NCBI RefSeq assembly: GCF_011320095.1
Contig: NZ_JAANOY010000003.1
Location: forward strand, 154,308 to 218,307
Source of the DNA: Cognatiluteimonas telluris
GTDB lineage: Bacteria > Pseudomonadota > Gammaproteobacteria > Xanthomonadales > Xanthomonadaceae
DNA: 64,000 bases
Reading direction: 5' to 3'
Part shown: piece after piece, positions 16,725 through 26,413 of the stretch
Numbering within the stretch: the stretch's first letter is position 1
How the letters are laid out: every line of letters starts with the position of its first letter
The notes under the pieces: model-generated
Told to the model about the DNA's origin: nothing
What the model saw: the letters and a program-made list of their open reading frames with translations, nothing else
The model's database searches: none
Program-made: the position numbers and the translations under genes

Positions 16725-16952
16725 TCAGCGGGGCGCGTTGCCGCCTTGCGGTTGCTCGTCACCCCACATCCGCTCGGCCATCGCCGCGATCATGCTCTCC
16801 GCCTTGCCGCCGTCCTGGTCGTCGCAGGCGTCCATTGCGGGCGGCTGTTGCCCTGTCGCGGCGATTGTCGCGTCGGGACGATTGCCCTCATGAAGCGGGC
16901 GCTCCGAGCGGTCGGTGGCCTGCTGCGACTGGCCATTCGTCGGGTTGGTCAT
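16725..16952 (-). CDS. Hypothetical small hydrophilic protein
   Basis: 75 residues from the second of two close in-frame ATGs (16952; GGAAAG just upstream); the first ATG at 16964 would add MERS. The protein is polar and Gln/Asp-rich: TNGQSQQATDRSERPL, a DACDDQDGGKAE segment, and one possible amphipathic helix, AESMIAAMAERMWGDE, near the C-terminus. It has no signal peptide. The composition differs from typical shadow frames of this genome, which argues that it is real, but there is no recognised domain. It lies in an otherwise empty 517-base gap, antisense to nothing. Confidence 0.45.
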   Translation of the reverse strand: MTNPTNGQSQQATDRSERPLHEGNRPDATIAATGQQPPAMDACDDQDGGKAESMIAAMAERMWGDEQPQGGNAPR

Positions 16953-17151
16953 GGATCTTTCCATCGTTTGCCTTGCGGCTGTGCGATCACGATCGGGGAA
17001 CCGATGTTGCGGCCGGGTGATGCCATGGGAAATGGTTCAGCTCACGCACGGGTGCCTGCGGTTGGGGCCTCGGTCGCGCCGCGGAAGAATGCCGCGCCCT
17101 CTGCCGGTGCCTGATCCGTGAGAAATTAGCGGTTCGACCCGGGAGGACAGC

Positions 17152-19476
17152 ATGTTGCGGAAGACGAAACGCCTGCCCATCGCCCTGGCCTGCGCCAGCC
17201 TTGCCTTCGTCGCCGGCACGGCGCTGGGCGCGGCGCCCTCCACCGGCCGTCCGGCAGCGGGGGCCGAAGCCATGCTCGGTTTCACCATCGACCATGCGGC
17301 GGCGCAGCGGACGCTGGAGCAGCGATTCGATGCCGGACTCAGCGCCCAGGACCAGCGCGAGTGGCTCAGGCGGATGTCCTCGCAGCCCAACCACGTGGGA
17401 TCGCCGCACGACCGTGAAAACGCGGCATGGATGCTGGCCCGCTTCAAGGAATGGGGCTGGGACGCGCGCATCGAAACCTTCAGCGTGCTGTACCCGACGC
17501 CGAGGAGCGAATCCCTCGAGCTGGTCGCGCCAGCGCACTACAAGGCGACGCTGCATGAGCCACCGGTCGCGGGCGATGCCAGCTCGGCGCTGCCTGGTGC
17601 CTTGCCTCCCTACAACGTGTACGGCGGCGATGGCGATGTCACCGCCGCGTTGGTGTATGCCAACCAGGGCATGCCGGACGATTACAAGGAACTCGCGCGG
17701 CGCGGCATCGACGTGCGCGGCAAGATCGTCATTACCCGTTATGGCGGCGGTTGGCGTGGGTTGAAACCCAAGCTCGCGCAGGAACATGGCGCGGTGGGCT
17801 GCCTGATCTATTCCGATCCGCGCAACGACGGCTACGGCGCCGGCGATGTCTATCCCAGGGGCGGATGGCGCCCGGAGGACGGCGTGCAACGCGGTTCGGT
17901 CCAGGACATGCAGCAGTATCCGGGCGATCCGCTGACGCCGGGCATCGGCGCCACCGCCGATGCACCCCGCCTGGCGCTGGGGGATGCGAAGACCATCCTC
18001 AAGATTCCGGTGCTGCCGATTTCCTACGCCGACGCGCTGCCCCTGCTGCGCGCGCTCGATGGGCCGATGGCGCCGCGCAACTGGCGCGGCGGCCTGCCTA
18101 TCGCCTACCACATCGGCGGCGGCGATTCCGCCCGCGCGCACCTGGTGGTGCAGTCGGACTGGCAGCGCAAGGACATCCACGACGTGATCGCCGTGATGCC
18201 CGGATCCGTCGAGCCGGACCAGTGGATCCTGCGTGGCAACCACCATGACGGCTGGGTCTTCGGAGCTTGGGATCCGCTGGCCGGCAACGTCGCCTTGCTG
18301 GATGAAGCCAAGGCGATTGGTGCCTTGGTCAAAGCCGGCTGGCGGCCGAAGCGGACGCTGGTCTACGCCAGCTGGGATGCCGAGGAGCCGGGCCTGCTGG
18401 GTTCGACCGAATTCGCCGAAGCCCATGCCGACGAACTGCAGCGCAAGGCAGTGGTTTACGTGAATTCCGACACCAACAGCCGGGGATTCCTCGACATGGC
18501 GGGCAGCCATTCGCTGCAGCGCCTGGTCAACCAGGTTGCTGCAGGCGTCGAGGATCCGGAAACCCACGCCAACGTCGCCGAGCGCGCGCGCGCCAGGATG
18601 CGGCTGGACGGCGCATCGGACGACGCGAGCGCGCAGGACAGGGACTTCGCCGCACTCGCGGCCAAGGGCGGTGACCTGCCGATCCAAGCACTAGGTTCGG
18701 GTTCGGACTACAGCGCCTTCCTGCAGCACCTGGGCATCGCTTCGCTCAACATCGGCTTCAGCGGGGAGGAGGACCAGGACGGCGTCTACCACTCGCGCTA
18801 CGACACGTTCGAACACTACGTGCGTTTTGGCGACCCGGGATTCGCCTACGGCGTGGCGCTGTCGAAGGTGGCCGGGCACACCGTGCTGCGCATGGCCGAT
18901 GCGGACCTGTTGCCGCTGCGGTTTGTCGATTTCAGCGACACGCTCGATCGCTATGTCGCGGACCTGCACCAGGCCATCGATTCCACGCGCACGCAGACCG
19001 GGCAGCGCGACGCGTTGATCGATGCGGGCGCCTACCGGCTGGCCGCCGATCCCACCCGTCCCGTTGGGCCACCGGTGCGTGACGCCGAGGTTCCGGTCAT
19101 CGATCTTGCGCCGCTCGATGCGGCGGCCACGCGGCTCGATCGCAGCGCCAAGGCATTCCAGGCGGCCTATGACGCCCGCATGGCGACGCCGGGACGGATG
19201 ACGCCCGCGCAGCAGCAGGCGGTCGATGCGGCGATGGCGCGGATGGAGCAGGGATTGACCGACCCAAGTGGCTTGCCCGGCCGTGGCTGGTACAAGCACA
19301 TGATCTACGCGCCCGGGCTGTTGACCGGCTACGGGGTCAAGACCGTGCCGGGCGTGCGCGAGGCAATCGAGCAGCGGCGCTGGGACGAGGCCGGTCGCTA
19401 TGCGGTCGTCACCGCCCGGGTGCTGGACGGGTATCGCACGCAGCTGGATCGGCTGACGGCATTGCTGGAACAGTAG
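17152..19476 (+). CDS. Secreted M28-family zinc aminopeptidase/carboxypeptidase (PSMA/transferrin-receptor-like)
   Basis: 774 residues; GGGAGG precedes the ATG. A Sec signal peptide (about residues 1-25, ending ALGA) is followed by the layout of glutamate carboxypeptidase II: a protease-associated domain (VYANQGMPDDYKEL ... GKIVITRYGG), the M28 catalytic core and a C-terminal TFR-dimer-like helical domain (from about residue 640). Zinc ligands are visible: His and Asp in NHHDGWVFGAWDP, paired Glu in WDAEEPGLLGS, Asp in VNSDTNSRG and the last His in YHSRYDTFEH. Such enzymes hydrolyse N-terminal or C-terminal acidic residues of peptides in the periplasm or outside the cell. The gene appears monocistronic, with small hypothetical genes on both sides. 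Confidence 0.93.
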   Translation: MLRKTKRLPIALACASLAFVAGTALGAAPSTGRPAAGAEAMLGFTIDHAAAQRTLEQRFDAGLSAQDQREWLRRMSSQPNHVGSPHDRENAAWMLARFKEWGWDARIETFSVLYPTPRSESLELVAPAHYKATLHEPPVAGDASSALPGALPPYNVYGGDGDVTAALVYANQGMPDDYKELARRGIDVRGKIVITRYGGGWRGLKPKLAQEHGAVGCLIYSDPRNDGYGAGDVYPRGGWRPEDGVQRGSVQDMQQYPGDPLTPGIGATADAPRLALGDAKTILKIPVLPISYADALPLLRALDGPMAPRNWRGGLPIAYHIGGGDSARAHLVVQSDWQRKDIHDVIAVMPGSVEPDQWILRGNHHDGWVFGAWDPLAGNVALLDEAKAIGALVKAGWRPKRTLVYASWDAEEPGLLGSTEFAEAHADELQRKAVVYVNSDTNSRGFLDMAGSHSLQRLVNQVAAGVEDPETHANVAERARARMRLDGASDDASAQDRDFAALAAKGGDLPIQALGSGSDYSAFLQHLGIASLNIGFSGEEDQDGVYHSRYDTFEHYVRFGDPGFAYGVALSKVAGHTVLRMADADLLPLRFVDFSDTLDRYVADLHQAIDSTRTQTGQRDALIDAGAYRLAADPTRPVGPPVRDAEVPVIDLAPLDAAATRLDRSAKAFQAAYDARMATPGRMTPAQQQAVDAAMARMEQGLTDPSGLPGRGWYKHMIYAPGLLTGYGVKTVPGVREAIEQRRWDEAGRYAVVTARVLDGYRTQLDRLTALLEQ

Positions 19477-19588
19477 ATGCATCGCGGCGGTCGGCGGCCA
19501 TGACGTATCCTTCCCGCCGTGTCCGCATCACGACGGGGCAACGCCGGCTGGCGTAAAAGCATGCGTACACCGGCTGCAGGAAACCGCC

Positions 19589-19780
19589 ATGGGAAACGAC
19601 CACGAGCAACGACGCGCCGACACGATTCCGGCACTCGATCGCAGCACGACGGGCAACTCGCCCAATTCGCGTAGCGGCAAGATCGAAGACACCCTGGACC
19701 GCGATGCCAGGCGAGCGGACCGGATGCTCGGCAGCGTTGACGAAGGCGGGGAGAGGCACCGCGGAGATCCCGTCGGCTGA
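19589..19780 (+). CDS. Hypothetical small hydrophilic protein
   Basis: 63 residues. The ATG has AGGA 9 bases upstream. The product is highly charged and unstructured-looking: GNDHEQRRADTIPALDRSTTGN, then KIEDTLDRDARRADRMLGSVDEGG. No signal peptide or known domain. The helical segment around KIEDTLDRDARRADRML could be amphipathic. It lies downstream of the M28 peptidase but with a separate ribosome site. The composition is unlike the Arg/Ala/Pro shadow frames nearby, so I judge it more likely real than not. Confidence 0.45.
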   Translation: MGNDHEQRRADTIPALDRSTTGNSPNSRSGKIEDTLDRDARRADRMLGSVDEGGERHRGDPVG

Positions 19781-20049
19781 TCCAATCGCCCGATCCCGTC
19801 GCCCGATCCCCTCGGGTGAGGGCGGCTGATCACGTTGGCTGATCTGCGGCGGCGGTAGAAGGCTCGGGCGCCCGGTACCCCGCGAGCGAGCCGTTCCGCG
19901 CCGCTCCCACCACCGGACGTCGTTGGACAACCGCCGGGTTGGCCCGCGCGCACCGCCGATCGGCCTGCAGCCCAGGTTCAAGGCAAAGGTGCGAAGATGC
20001 GCCCCGTTTGGCGCCGCACCCTGCCGCGCCGCGCCTGCTGCGAATTCCC
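19781..20049. other. Intergenic region upstream of the RIO kinase
   Basis: Just after the small gene the sequence carries near-direct repeats of CGATCCCGTCGCC/CGATCCCCTCGG (about 19790-19815). The frame of the downstream kinase is open back to about 19939, but that extension is Arg/Pro-rich and does not look like protein. No other feature is seen. Confidence 0.4.
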
Positions 20050-20907
20050 TTGAAAACTCCCCTCGGCCTCCAGGCGCTGATCGACGACGGCGTCATCGAT
20101 GACGTGCTGCGTCCGCTCAAGAGCGGCAAGGAGGCAGCCGTCTACGTGGTGCGCAGCGGCGGCGAAGTGCGTTGCGCCAAGGTCTACAAAGACATGGCCC
20201 AGCGCAGTTTCCAGCAGCGCGTCCAGTACCAGGAAGGCCGTAAGGTGCGTGGCAGCCGCGAGGCGCGCGCCATCGGCAAGGCCAGCAAGTACGGCCGCAG
20301 GCAGCAGGAAACCGCCTGGAAGAACACCGAAGTCGATGCGCTCTACCAGCTGCGCGACGCGGGCGTGCGGGTGCCCGAGCCCTTCGGCTATTTCCATGGG
20401 GTGCTGGTGATGGAACTGGTGACCGATGCGGAAGGATTTTCCGCGCCGCGCCTGGGCGAGGTGGAGCTCGATCCAGGGCAGGCGCGCGAGTTCCACCAGG
20501 TGCTGATCCGACAGGTGGTGCGCATGCTGTGCTGCGGGCTGATCCATGGCGACCTGTCGGCGTACAACGTGCTGGTCGGAAGCGATGGCCCGGTCGTGAT
20601 CGACTTTCCGCAGGTCGTCAGTGCCGGTGGCAACAATGCCGCGCGCACCATGCTGCTGCGCGATGTCAACAACCTCACGGCGAACCTCGGGCGATGGGCC
20701 CCGGAATTGCTGGACACCTGGTACGGCGAAGAGATGTGGGCGCTGTTCGAAGCCGGGGTGCTGCAGCCGGAGACCGGGTTGACCGGGCGTTTCACCCCCG
20801 ATGCGCGGATCGTCGACCTGGATGGCGTGCGCGATGCGATCAACGACGCGCGCCAGGAAGCGTTGATCCGGCAGCAGGGCCGCGAAGCGGCAGCCGAAGC
20901 CGACTGA
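20050..20907 (+). CDS. RIO-family atypical serine kinase/ATPase
   Basis: 285 residues from TTG 20050, chosen because homologues as I know them begin MKTPxGLQALIDDGxID. The kinase lacks the glycine-rich loop of classical kinases and has the RIO features: SGKEAAVYVVR (residues 25-35), the ATP-binding Lys in CAKVYKD (Lys44), the catalytic loop HGDLSAYNVL with Asp168 and the metal-binding IDFPQ with Asp185. Eukaryotic and archaeal RIO1 act in ribosome maturation. Bacterial members are much less understood, although a ribosome-linked or stress role has been suggested. It is followed after about 120 bases by an M14 peptidase with its own likely start signals. Confidence 0.9.
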   Translation: MKTPLGLQALIDDGVIDDVLRPLKSGKEAAVYVVRSGGEVRCAKVYKDMAQRSFQQRVQYQEGRKVRGSREARAIGKASKYGRRQQETAWKNTEVDALYQLRDAGVRVPEPFGYFHGVLVMELVTDAEGFSAPRLGEVELDPGQAREFHQVLIRQVVRMLCCGLIHGDLSAYNVLVGSDGPVVIDFPQVVSAGGNNAARTMLLRDVNNLTANLGRWAPELLDTWYGEEMWALFEAGVLQPETGLTGRFTPDARIVDLDGVRDAINDARQEALIRQQGREAAAEAD

Positions 20908-21031
20908 TCGCCACACCGTGGCTCGCGTCGGCCAACCGGTACTGCAACAAGGCATCGAAGGCACCGCCGCAGGCGCGTGCGGGTGCTACATTCGCCCCCC
21001 TGCGCGACCGGCGCGGACCGCGGGCGATACG

Positions 21032-21961
21032 ATGGCGAACGACGATTCCAACTATCCGATCGGCACCCCCGGCGTTCCCTGGGGCACGCATGAGGTCGCG
21101 CAGTGGCGGGCGGGGCAGGTCCGTCGGCGCAGTTACCAGGGCGAGGTCCTGGACGCGATCGAACGCCTGCGTTCGCGCTTCGAGGTCGAGGCGTATGGCG
21201 AGCTGGACTACGGCGCCGACGGGCGCTATCCGCTCTTCTCGGTCCGCAGCCGCGACTGGAACGACGACCTTCCAGTCGCGTTGGTCACCGGCGGCGTGCA
21301 CGGCTACGAAACCAGCGGCGTGCAGGGCGCGCTGCAGTTCCTCGACCGGCATGCGGCCGACTACGCCGGGCGCATCCGCCTGCTGGTGGCGCCCTGCATC
21401 AGCCCCTGGGGCTACGAGCGCATCCATCGCTGGAATCCGGATGCCATCGATCCCAATCGCTCCTTCCGGCGCGAGAGTCCTGCGCGCGAGTCGGCCGCAC
21501 TGCTGGACCTGGTCGCTCCGCTGCGCGATCGAATCCTGTTGCACATGGACCTGCACGAGACCACCGACAGCGACGAAACCGAATTCCGCCCCGCGCTCGC
21601 GGCAAGGGAGGGCGAGGCATTCCTGCCGGAAGGCATTCCCGACGGTTTCTACCTGTGCGCCGACAGTGCCAATCCGCAACCGGAATTCCAGCAGGCAGTC
21701 ATCGCCGCGGTGGCCAGGGTCACCCACATCGCACCCGCGGACGAGAAGGGCGAGATCATCGGTTCGCCGGTCGTCGCGCCGGGCGTGATCGAATACGACT
21801 ACGCGCAGCTGGGGCTGTGCGCCGGGATCACGCCGGCCAGGTACACGACGACCACCGAGGTGTATCCCGACAGCCCGCGGGCGACACCGGAGCAGTGCAA
21901 CGCGGCGCAGGTGGCCGCGGTGCGCGCGGCGATCGAATACGCACTGGGCCGCGGGCGGTGA
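21032..21961 (+). CDS. M14-family zinc carboxypeptidase-like protein
   Basis: 309 residues from ATG 21032. The frame extends upstream, but that part is low-complexity and has no ribosome site. Zinc ligands follow the M14 pattern: His and Glu in GGVHGYETSG, the third ligand His in MDLHETTD. The general-base Glu is in TTTTEVYPD near residue 275. There is no signal peptide, so it is cytoplasmic. Close relatives are annotated as succinylglutamate desuccinylase-like or M14 carboxypeptidases. The Asn-Arg pair IDPNRSF fits the substrate-carboxylate pocket. A TACATT at 20987-20992 could be a -10. It ends 81 bases from the convergent peroxiredoxin gene. Confidence 0.85.
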   Translation: MANDDSNYPIGTPGVPWGTHEVAQWRAGQVRRRSYQGEVLDAIERLRSRFEVEAYGELDYGADGRYPLFSVRSRDWNDDLPVALVTGGVHGYETSGVQGALQFLDRHAADYAGRIRLLVAPCISPWGYERIHRWNPDAIDPNRSFRRESPARESAALLDLVAPLRDRILLHMDLHETTDSDETEFRPALAAREGEAFLPEGIPDGFYLCADSANPQPEFQQAVIAAVARVTHIAPADEKGEIIGSPVVAPGVIEYDYAQLGLCAGITPARYTTTTEVYPDSPRATPEQCNAAQVAAVRAAIEYALGRGR

Positions 21962-22042
21962 CTTCGGCGCGACGGCCGCACGCTCGCGGGGACATGCCAG
22001 TGCCGCCCGGGCCGGCGAAGCGCCCCCGACCAGGCCGAACGC

Positions 22043-22588
22043 CTACTTCGCCAGCGCCTCCACGGCGTCCAGCGTCTGGGTGACGTGCTGTTTGGGATCG
22101 AGGTTGGAATAGACGTGGACGATCGTGCCCGACGGCGCGATCACGTACGACGTGCGGTCCGACCAGCCGGGCTTCAACGTGAGCAGTGCGTCGTATTGCC
22201 CGGCGATCTTCGCGCCCACATCGGCAGCGACCGCGAACTTGCCGCTGCAGTGCTCGGTTTCCTTCGAGAAGTCGGCGAGTTGCTCGGTATTGCCGGCAGT
22301 CACGCCGATGACCGTCGCATGCTGGGCCCGGAACTTTTCGATCGCCTGCGAGAACAGGTGCGCCTCGATGTTGCAACCGGCGGTGTGTGCGGCGGGGAAG
22401 AAGTAAACGACGACCGGTCCCTGCTTCAATGCATCGGCCAGGTTGAAGGTGAACGGCTTGCCGGCGAGATAGGCAGGCGCGCTGAACTCCGGGGCCTGCG
22501 CGCCGACCTTCAGTGCGGCGTGCGCCGGAAGCGCGCACAGGGCGGCCAGCATCGTGGCAAGGGCGATGGTGTTGAACCTGGATGTCAT
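22043..22588 (-). CDS. Secreted peroxiredoxin (AhpC/TSA, Bcp-like)
   Basis: 181 residues from ATG 22588. An N-terminal Sec signal (about residues 1-24, ending PAHA) puts it in the periplasm, which is unusual for Bcp-type peroxiredoxins. The thioredoxin-fold core begins at VGAQAPEFSAP. The peroxidatic Cys72 is in the AHTAGCN motif (usually TPGCT), and Cys114 in TEHCSGKF may be the resolving cysteine. The later strand SDRTSYVIAPSGTI is typical. It would reduce hydroperoxides or organic peroxides in the envelope. It is divergently oriented to the histidine phosphatase gene, with 88 bases between starts. Confidence 0.88.
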   Translation of the reverse strand: MTSRFNTIALATMLAALCALPAHAALKVGAQAPEFSAPAYLAGKPFTFNLADALKQGPVVVYFFPAAHTAGCNIEAHLFSQAIEKFRAQHATVIGVTAGNTEQLADFSKETEHCSGKFAVAADVGAKIAGQYDALLTLKPGWSDRTSYVIAPSGTIVHVYSNLDPKQHVTQTLDAVEALAK

Positions 22589-22676
22589 GGCGTTGCTCCG
22601 TGGGGCTGGAGGCCTTATACACCCGGCGTAGGCGCGTCGCGTCACGGACAAGTCGCATCCGCGTGATAATCGGCCG

Positions 22677-23447
22677 ATGACGACCCTCCTCCAGCGCAGC
22701 GCCCGGGCGCTGCTGGCCAGCATCGTGCTGGCAATTTCGAGCCTCCCCGCGGCACGCGCGGCCGACGCGCCGTCCGCCCACACCATCGTGCTGGTCCGGC
22801 ACGGGAACTACGTCGACGATCCACGCGCCGATCCCCGCCTGGGCCCCGGGCTGTCGCCGCTCGGCGTCGCCCAGGCGCAGCTGGTGGGCGCGCGGCTGGC
22901 GGGATTGCCGGTGCGGTTCGATGCCATGCTCGTCAGCCCGCTGCAACGGGCGCGCGACACCGCCGCGCTGATCGCCGTGGGTTTCCCGGGACGGCATTTC
23001 GACATCATCGACGACCTGGCCGAATGCACCCCACCGACGCGACGGCACGAGGTCATCGCGAACGAGACGCCGGAGGACCTGGCCGCCTGCGCGGCGCAGC
23101 TGGACCGTGTGTTCGCCCGGTATTTCAAGCCTGTTGCCGGGCACGAGCGGACCGACCTCATGGTCTGCCACGGCAATGTCATCCGCTATCTGGTGACGCG
23201 CGCGTTGGGGGTGGACACCAGTGCATGGCTGGAGATGTCGCCCGGCCACGCCAGCATCACCCGCATCCGGGTCGAGGCGGATGGGCGCTTCAAGGTGCTG
23301 TCGGTCGGCGATGTCGGGCACATTCCGCCGGCCCTGCGCACCGGGTCCACCGGCGATCCCGAGCGCAGCCTGGCGATCCCCGCGCTGCCCCTGGGCGCGC
23401 CGGATGGCGGGCGGGGTGCCGCGCCCGGTGTCGCCACCGCGTTCTGA
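22677..23447 (+). CDS. Secreted histidine phosphatase superfamily protein
   Basis: 256 residues. A Sec signal peptide (residues 1-29, ending AARA) is followed by the phosphatase domain, with the catalytic motif VLVRHG at residues 38-43 (nucleophile His42), an acid residue in DDLAECTPP and the second-half motif VCHGNVIRYLV. The last about 35 residues are Pro/Gly-rich and variable. It probably dephosphorylates small phosphoesters or phosphoproteins in the periplasm. No Shine-Dalgarno is seen, and a GATAAT hexamer ends 6 bases before the ATG, so a leaderless transcript is possible. The next gene starts 21 bases after its stop and is likely co-transcribed. Confidence 0.85.
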   Translation: MTTLLQRSARALLASIVLAISSLPAARAADAPSAHTIVLVRHGNYVDDPRADPRLGPGLSPLGVAQAQLVGARLAGLPVRFDAMLVSPLQRARDTAALIAVGFPGRHFDIIDDLAECTPPTRRHEVIANETPEDLAACAAQLDRVFARYFKPVAGHERTDLMVCHGNVIRYLVTRALGVDTSAWLEMSPGHASITRIRVEADGRFKVLSVGDVGHIPPALRTGSTGDPERSLAIPALPLGAPDGGRGAAPGVATAF

Positions 23448-23468
23448 GCTTCGATCCCGGGGAAGCCG

Positions 23469-24683
23469 ATGCCACGACTCCAGCGCCTCATCGCGGTCGC
23501 CTGCCTCTGCATGGCGTGGGCCACGGGTGCGCATGCCGGCGACGACGACGCGCCGGCGGGCACCGTGTACACCGGGCGGCTGGGCGCGCAGCCGATCGTG
23601 CTGGCGCTCGATCCGGTCGCCGACGACGCCGTGAGCGGCCGCTATTTCTACGTCCGCCACCACGCGGACCTCGTGCTGAGCGGGCCGGCCGGCGACCCTG
23701 ACCACCTGCACCTGCTCGAAGGCAGCGATGCGGAGCCCGGCAGCAGTCCGCACCTGGATCTCACCCGGCAGGATGACGGCGGCTGGCGCGGGACCTGGCA
23801 GGGTCCGCACGGCAAGCCCTTGCCCCTGATCCTGCATCCGGCCGCGGCACCGCCCATCGCCGGCGACGCCGCACCGTACCTGCGCCAGCGTGCGCGCACG
23901 AATGCCTACGACGCCTGGCGCCTGTCGGGCCTGGGCCTGCGGCGCGGTGCGCGCAGCACGTTCATGGGACACACGCTGCAATGGTGGCGACAACCCGAAT
24001 CGAAGATCGAGCTGTTCCAGATCCTCGACGGGTATCCGGCCGCACGCCGCGACCGCATCAACGCAGTGCTGTTGGATCGCCTTTGGAGTGAGGTGAGCGC
24101 GTATTACGACTGCATGGCCACGACCGGGCCGCTGGGCGGCGACTACACGCAGACTGTGACGCCAAGGCTGCTCTCGCCATCGCTGGTCAGCATCAGCGTG
24201 TTCACCGAATACGACTGCGGCGGCGCGCATCCGGATTTCGGCGACTCGCCGATCAACCTCGATGCGCGCGATGCCCGCGCGTTGACGCTGGAGGATGTGC
24301 TCTGGGTCGGGAAGGGCCATCCGTTCCGCTACACCGACGACCTGGAGCAGGATCCCGCGCAACCAGCGGCGGCGACGGCGGTAGACGCGGATTTCGACAC
24401 GTTCTCCGACTATCGCGAAAAATTTCTCGCGCCGTGGCTGGCCGCTCGCCTGGCCGCGTTGTATCCCGGCCAGGTGGCCGGCGAAGGCGATGGCGACGAC
24501 TGCGGATACGACGATCCGTCCATATGGCAGTTTCCCGACTGGTACCTCACGCCCGATGGGATCTTCTTCACGCCGTCGGTCCCGCGCGCCGCCCGCGTTT
24601 GCGAGGCCAACGACGACTGGTCGCTGCTCCCGTACGCCGAGGTCAAAACGCATCCGGGCGGCGTGGCACTGTCGCTGCCCTGA
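23469..24683 (+). CDS. Secreted protein with DUF3298/RsiV-like C-terminal domain
   Basis: 404 residues with a Sec signal peptide ending near GAHAG (residue 24). Residues 25-125 form a beta-rich N-terminal part (VYTGRLGAQPIVLALD ... GGWRGTWQG). The C-terminal half has the features of DUF3298: YDCGGAHPDFG, INLDARDARALTLEDVL, a helical FDTFSDYREKFLAPWLAARLA segment and the late YLTPDGIFFTPSVP ... LLPYAEVKTHPG strand pattern. DUF3298 domains occur in extracellular parts of sigma-factor regulators such as RsiV, where they bind ligands such as lysozyme, but here there is no membrane anchor. Four cysteines could form disulfides. Co-transcription with the phosphatase is likely. Confidence 0.7.
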   Translation: MPRLQRLIAVACLCMAWATGAHAGDDDAPAGTVYTGRLGAQPIVLALDPVADDAVSGRYFYVRHHADLVLSGPAGDPDHLHLLEGSDAEPGSSPHLDLTRQDDGGWRGTWQGPHGKPLPLILHPAAAPPIAGDAAPYLRQRARTNAYDAWRLSGLGLRRGARSTFMGHTLQWWRQPESKIELFQILDGYPAARRDRINAVLLDRLWSEVSAYYDCMATTGPLGGDYTQTVTPRLLSPSLVSISVFTEYDCGGAHPDFGDSPINLDARDARALTLEDVLWVGKGHPFRYTDDLEQDPAQPAAATAVDADFDTFSDYREKFLAPWLAARLAALYPGQVAGEGDGDDCGYDDPSIWQFPDWYLTPDGIFFTPSVPRAARVCEANDDWSLLPYAEVKTHPGGVALSLP

Positions 24684-24812
24684 CCGATCCGGGTGCCCGC
24701 GCGTCGCAAGGGCGGCTCAGCCGCGAGCCCTGCAGGCCGCTGCAGCGGAGGCGAAGGGTTCAATGCGTCGAAGCCGCGCAGCCATCCGTGCGGGCTGTTG
24801 CACGCGCTTTGA

Positions 24813-26255
<1,443 letters not shown>

Positions 26256-26320
26256 GCCCCGCGGCGCGTCTTTGGCGCGGCATGGCCTGGAAGCGGTGAC
26301 GGGGCCGGCACGGCTTGGGA

Positions 26321-26326
26321 TATAGT
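26321..26326 (+). promoter_or_regulatory. Candidate -10 element (TATAGT)
   Basis: TATAGT within GGGATATAGTGCG lies 87 bases before the start of the secreted beta-helix gene. No clear -35 was seen. Confidence 0.35.
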
Positions 26327-26413
26327 GCGCCCCCTCCGGGCACGCCGTCCGATGGTGGCCCTGTCGCCTGTCTCGCGTAACCCGGGCCGAGCCATCACCC
26401 CAGGGGAAAATCC

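Noticed and set aside
21828..24653. Very long minus-strand open frame of over 900 codons
   Set aside because: It lies antisense to several well-supported genes (M14, histidine phosphatase, DUF3298-like) and its translation is Arg/Ala/Gly/Val-rich without motifs, a known effect of high-GC codon bias.
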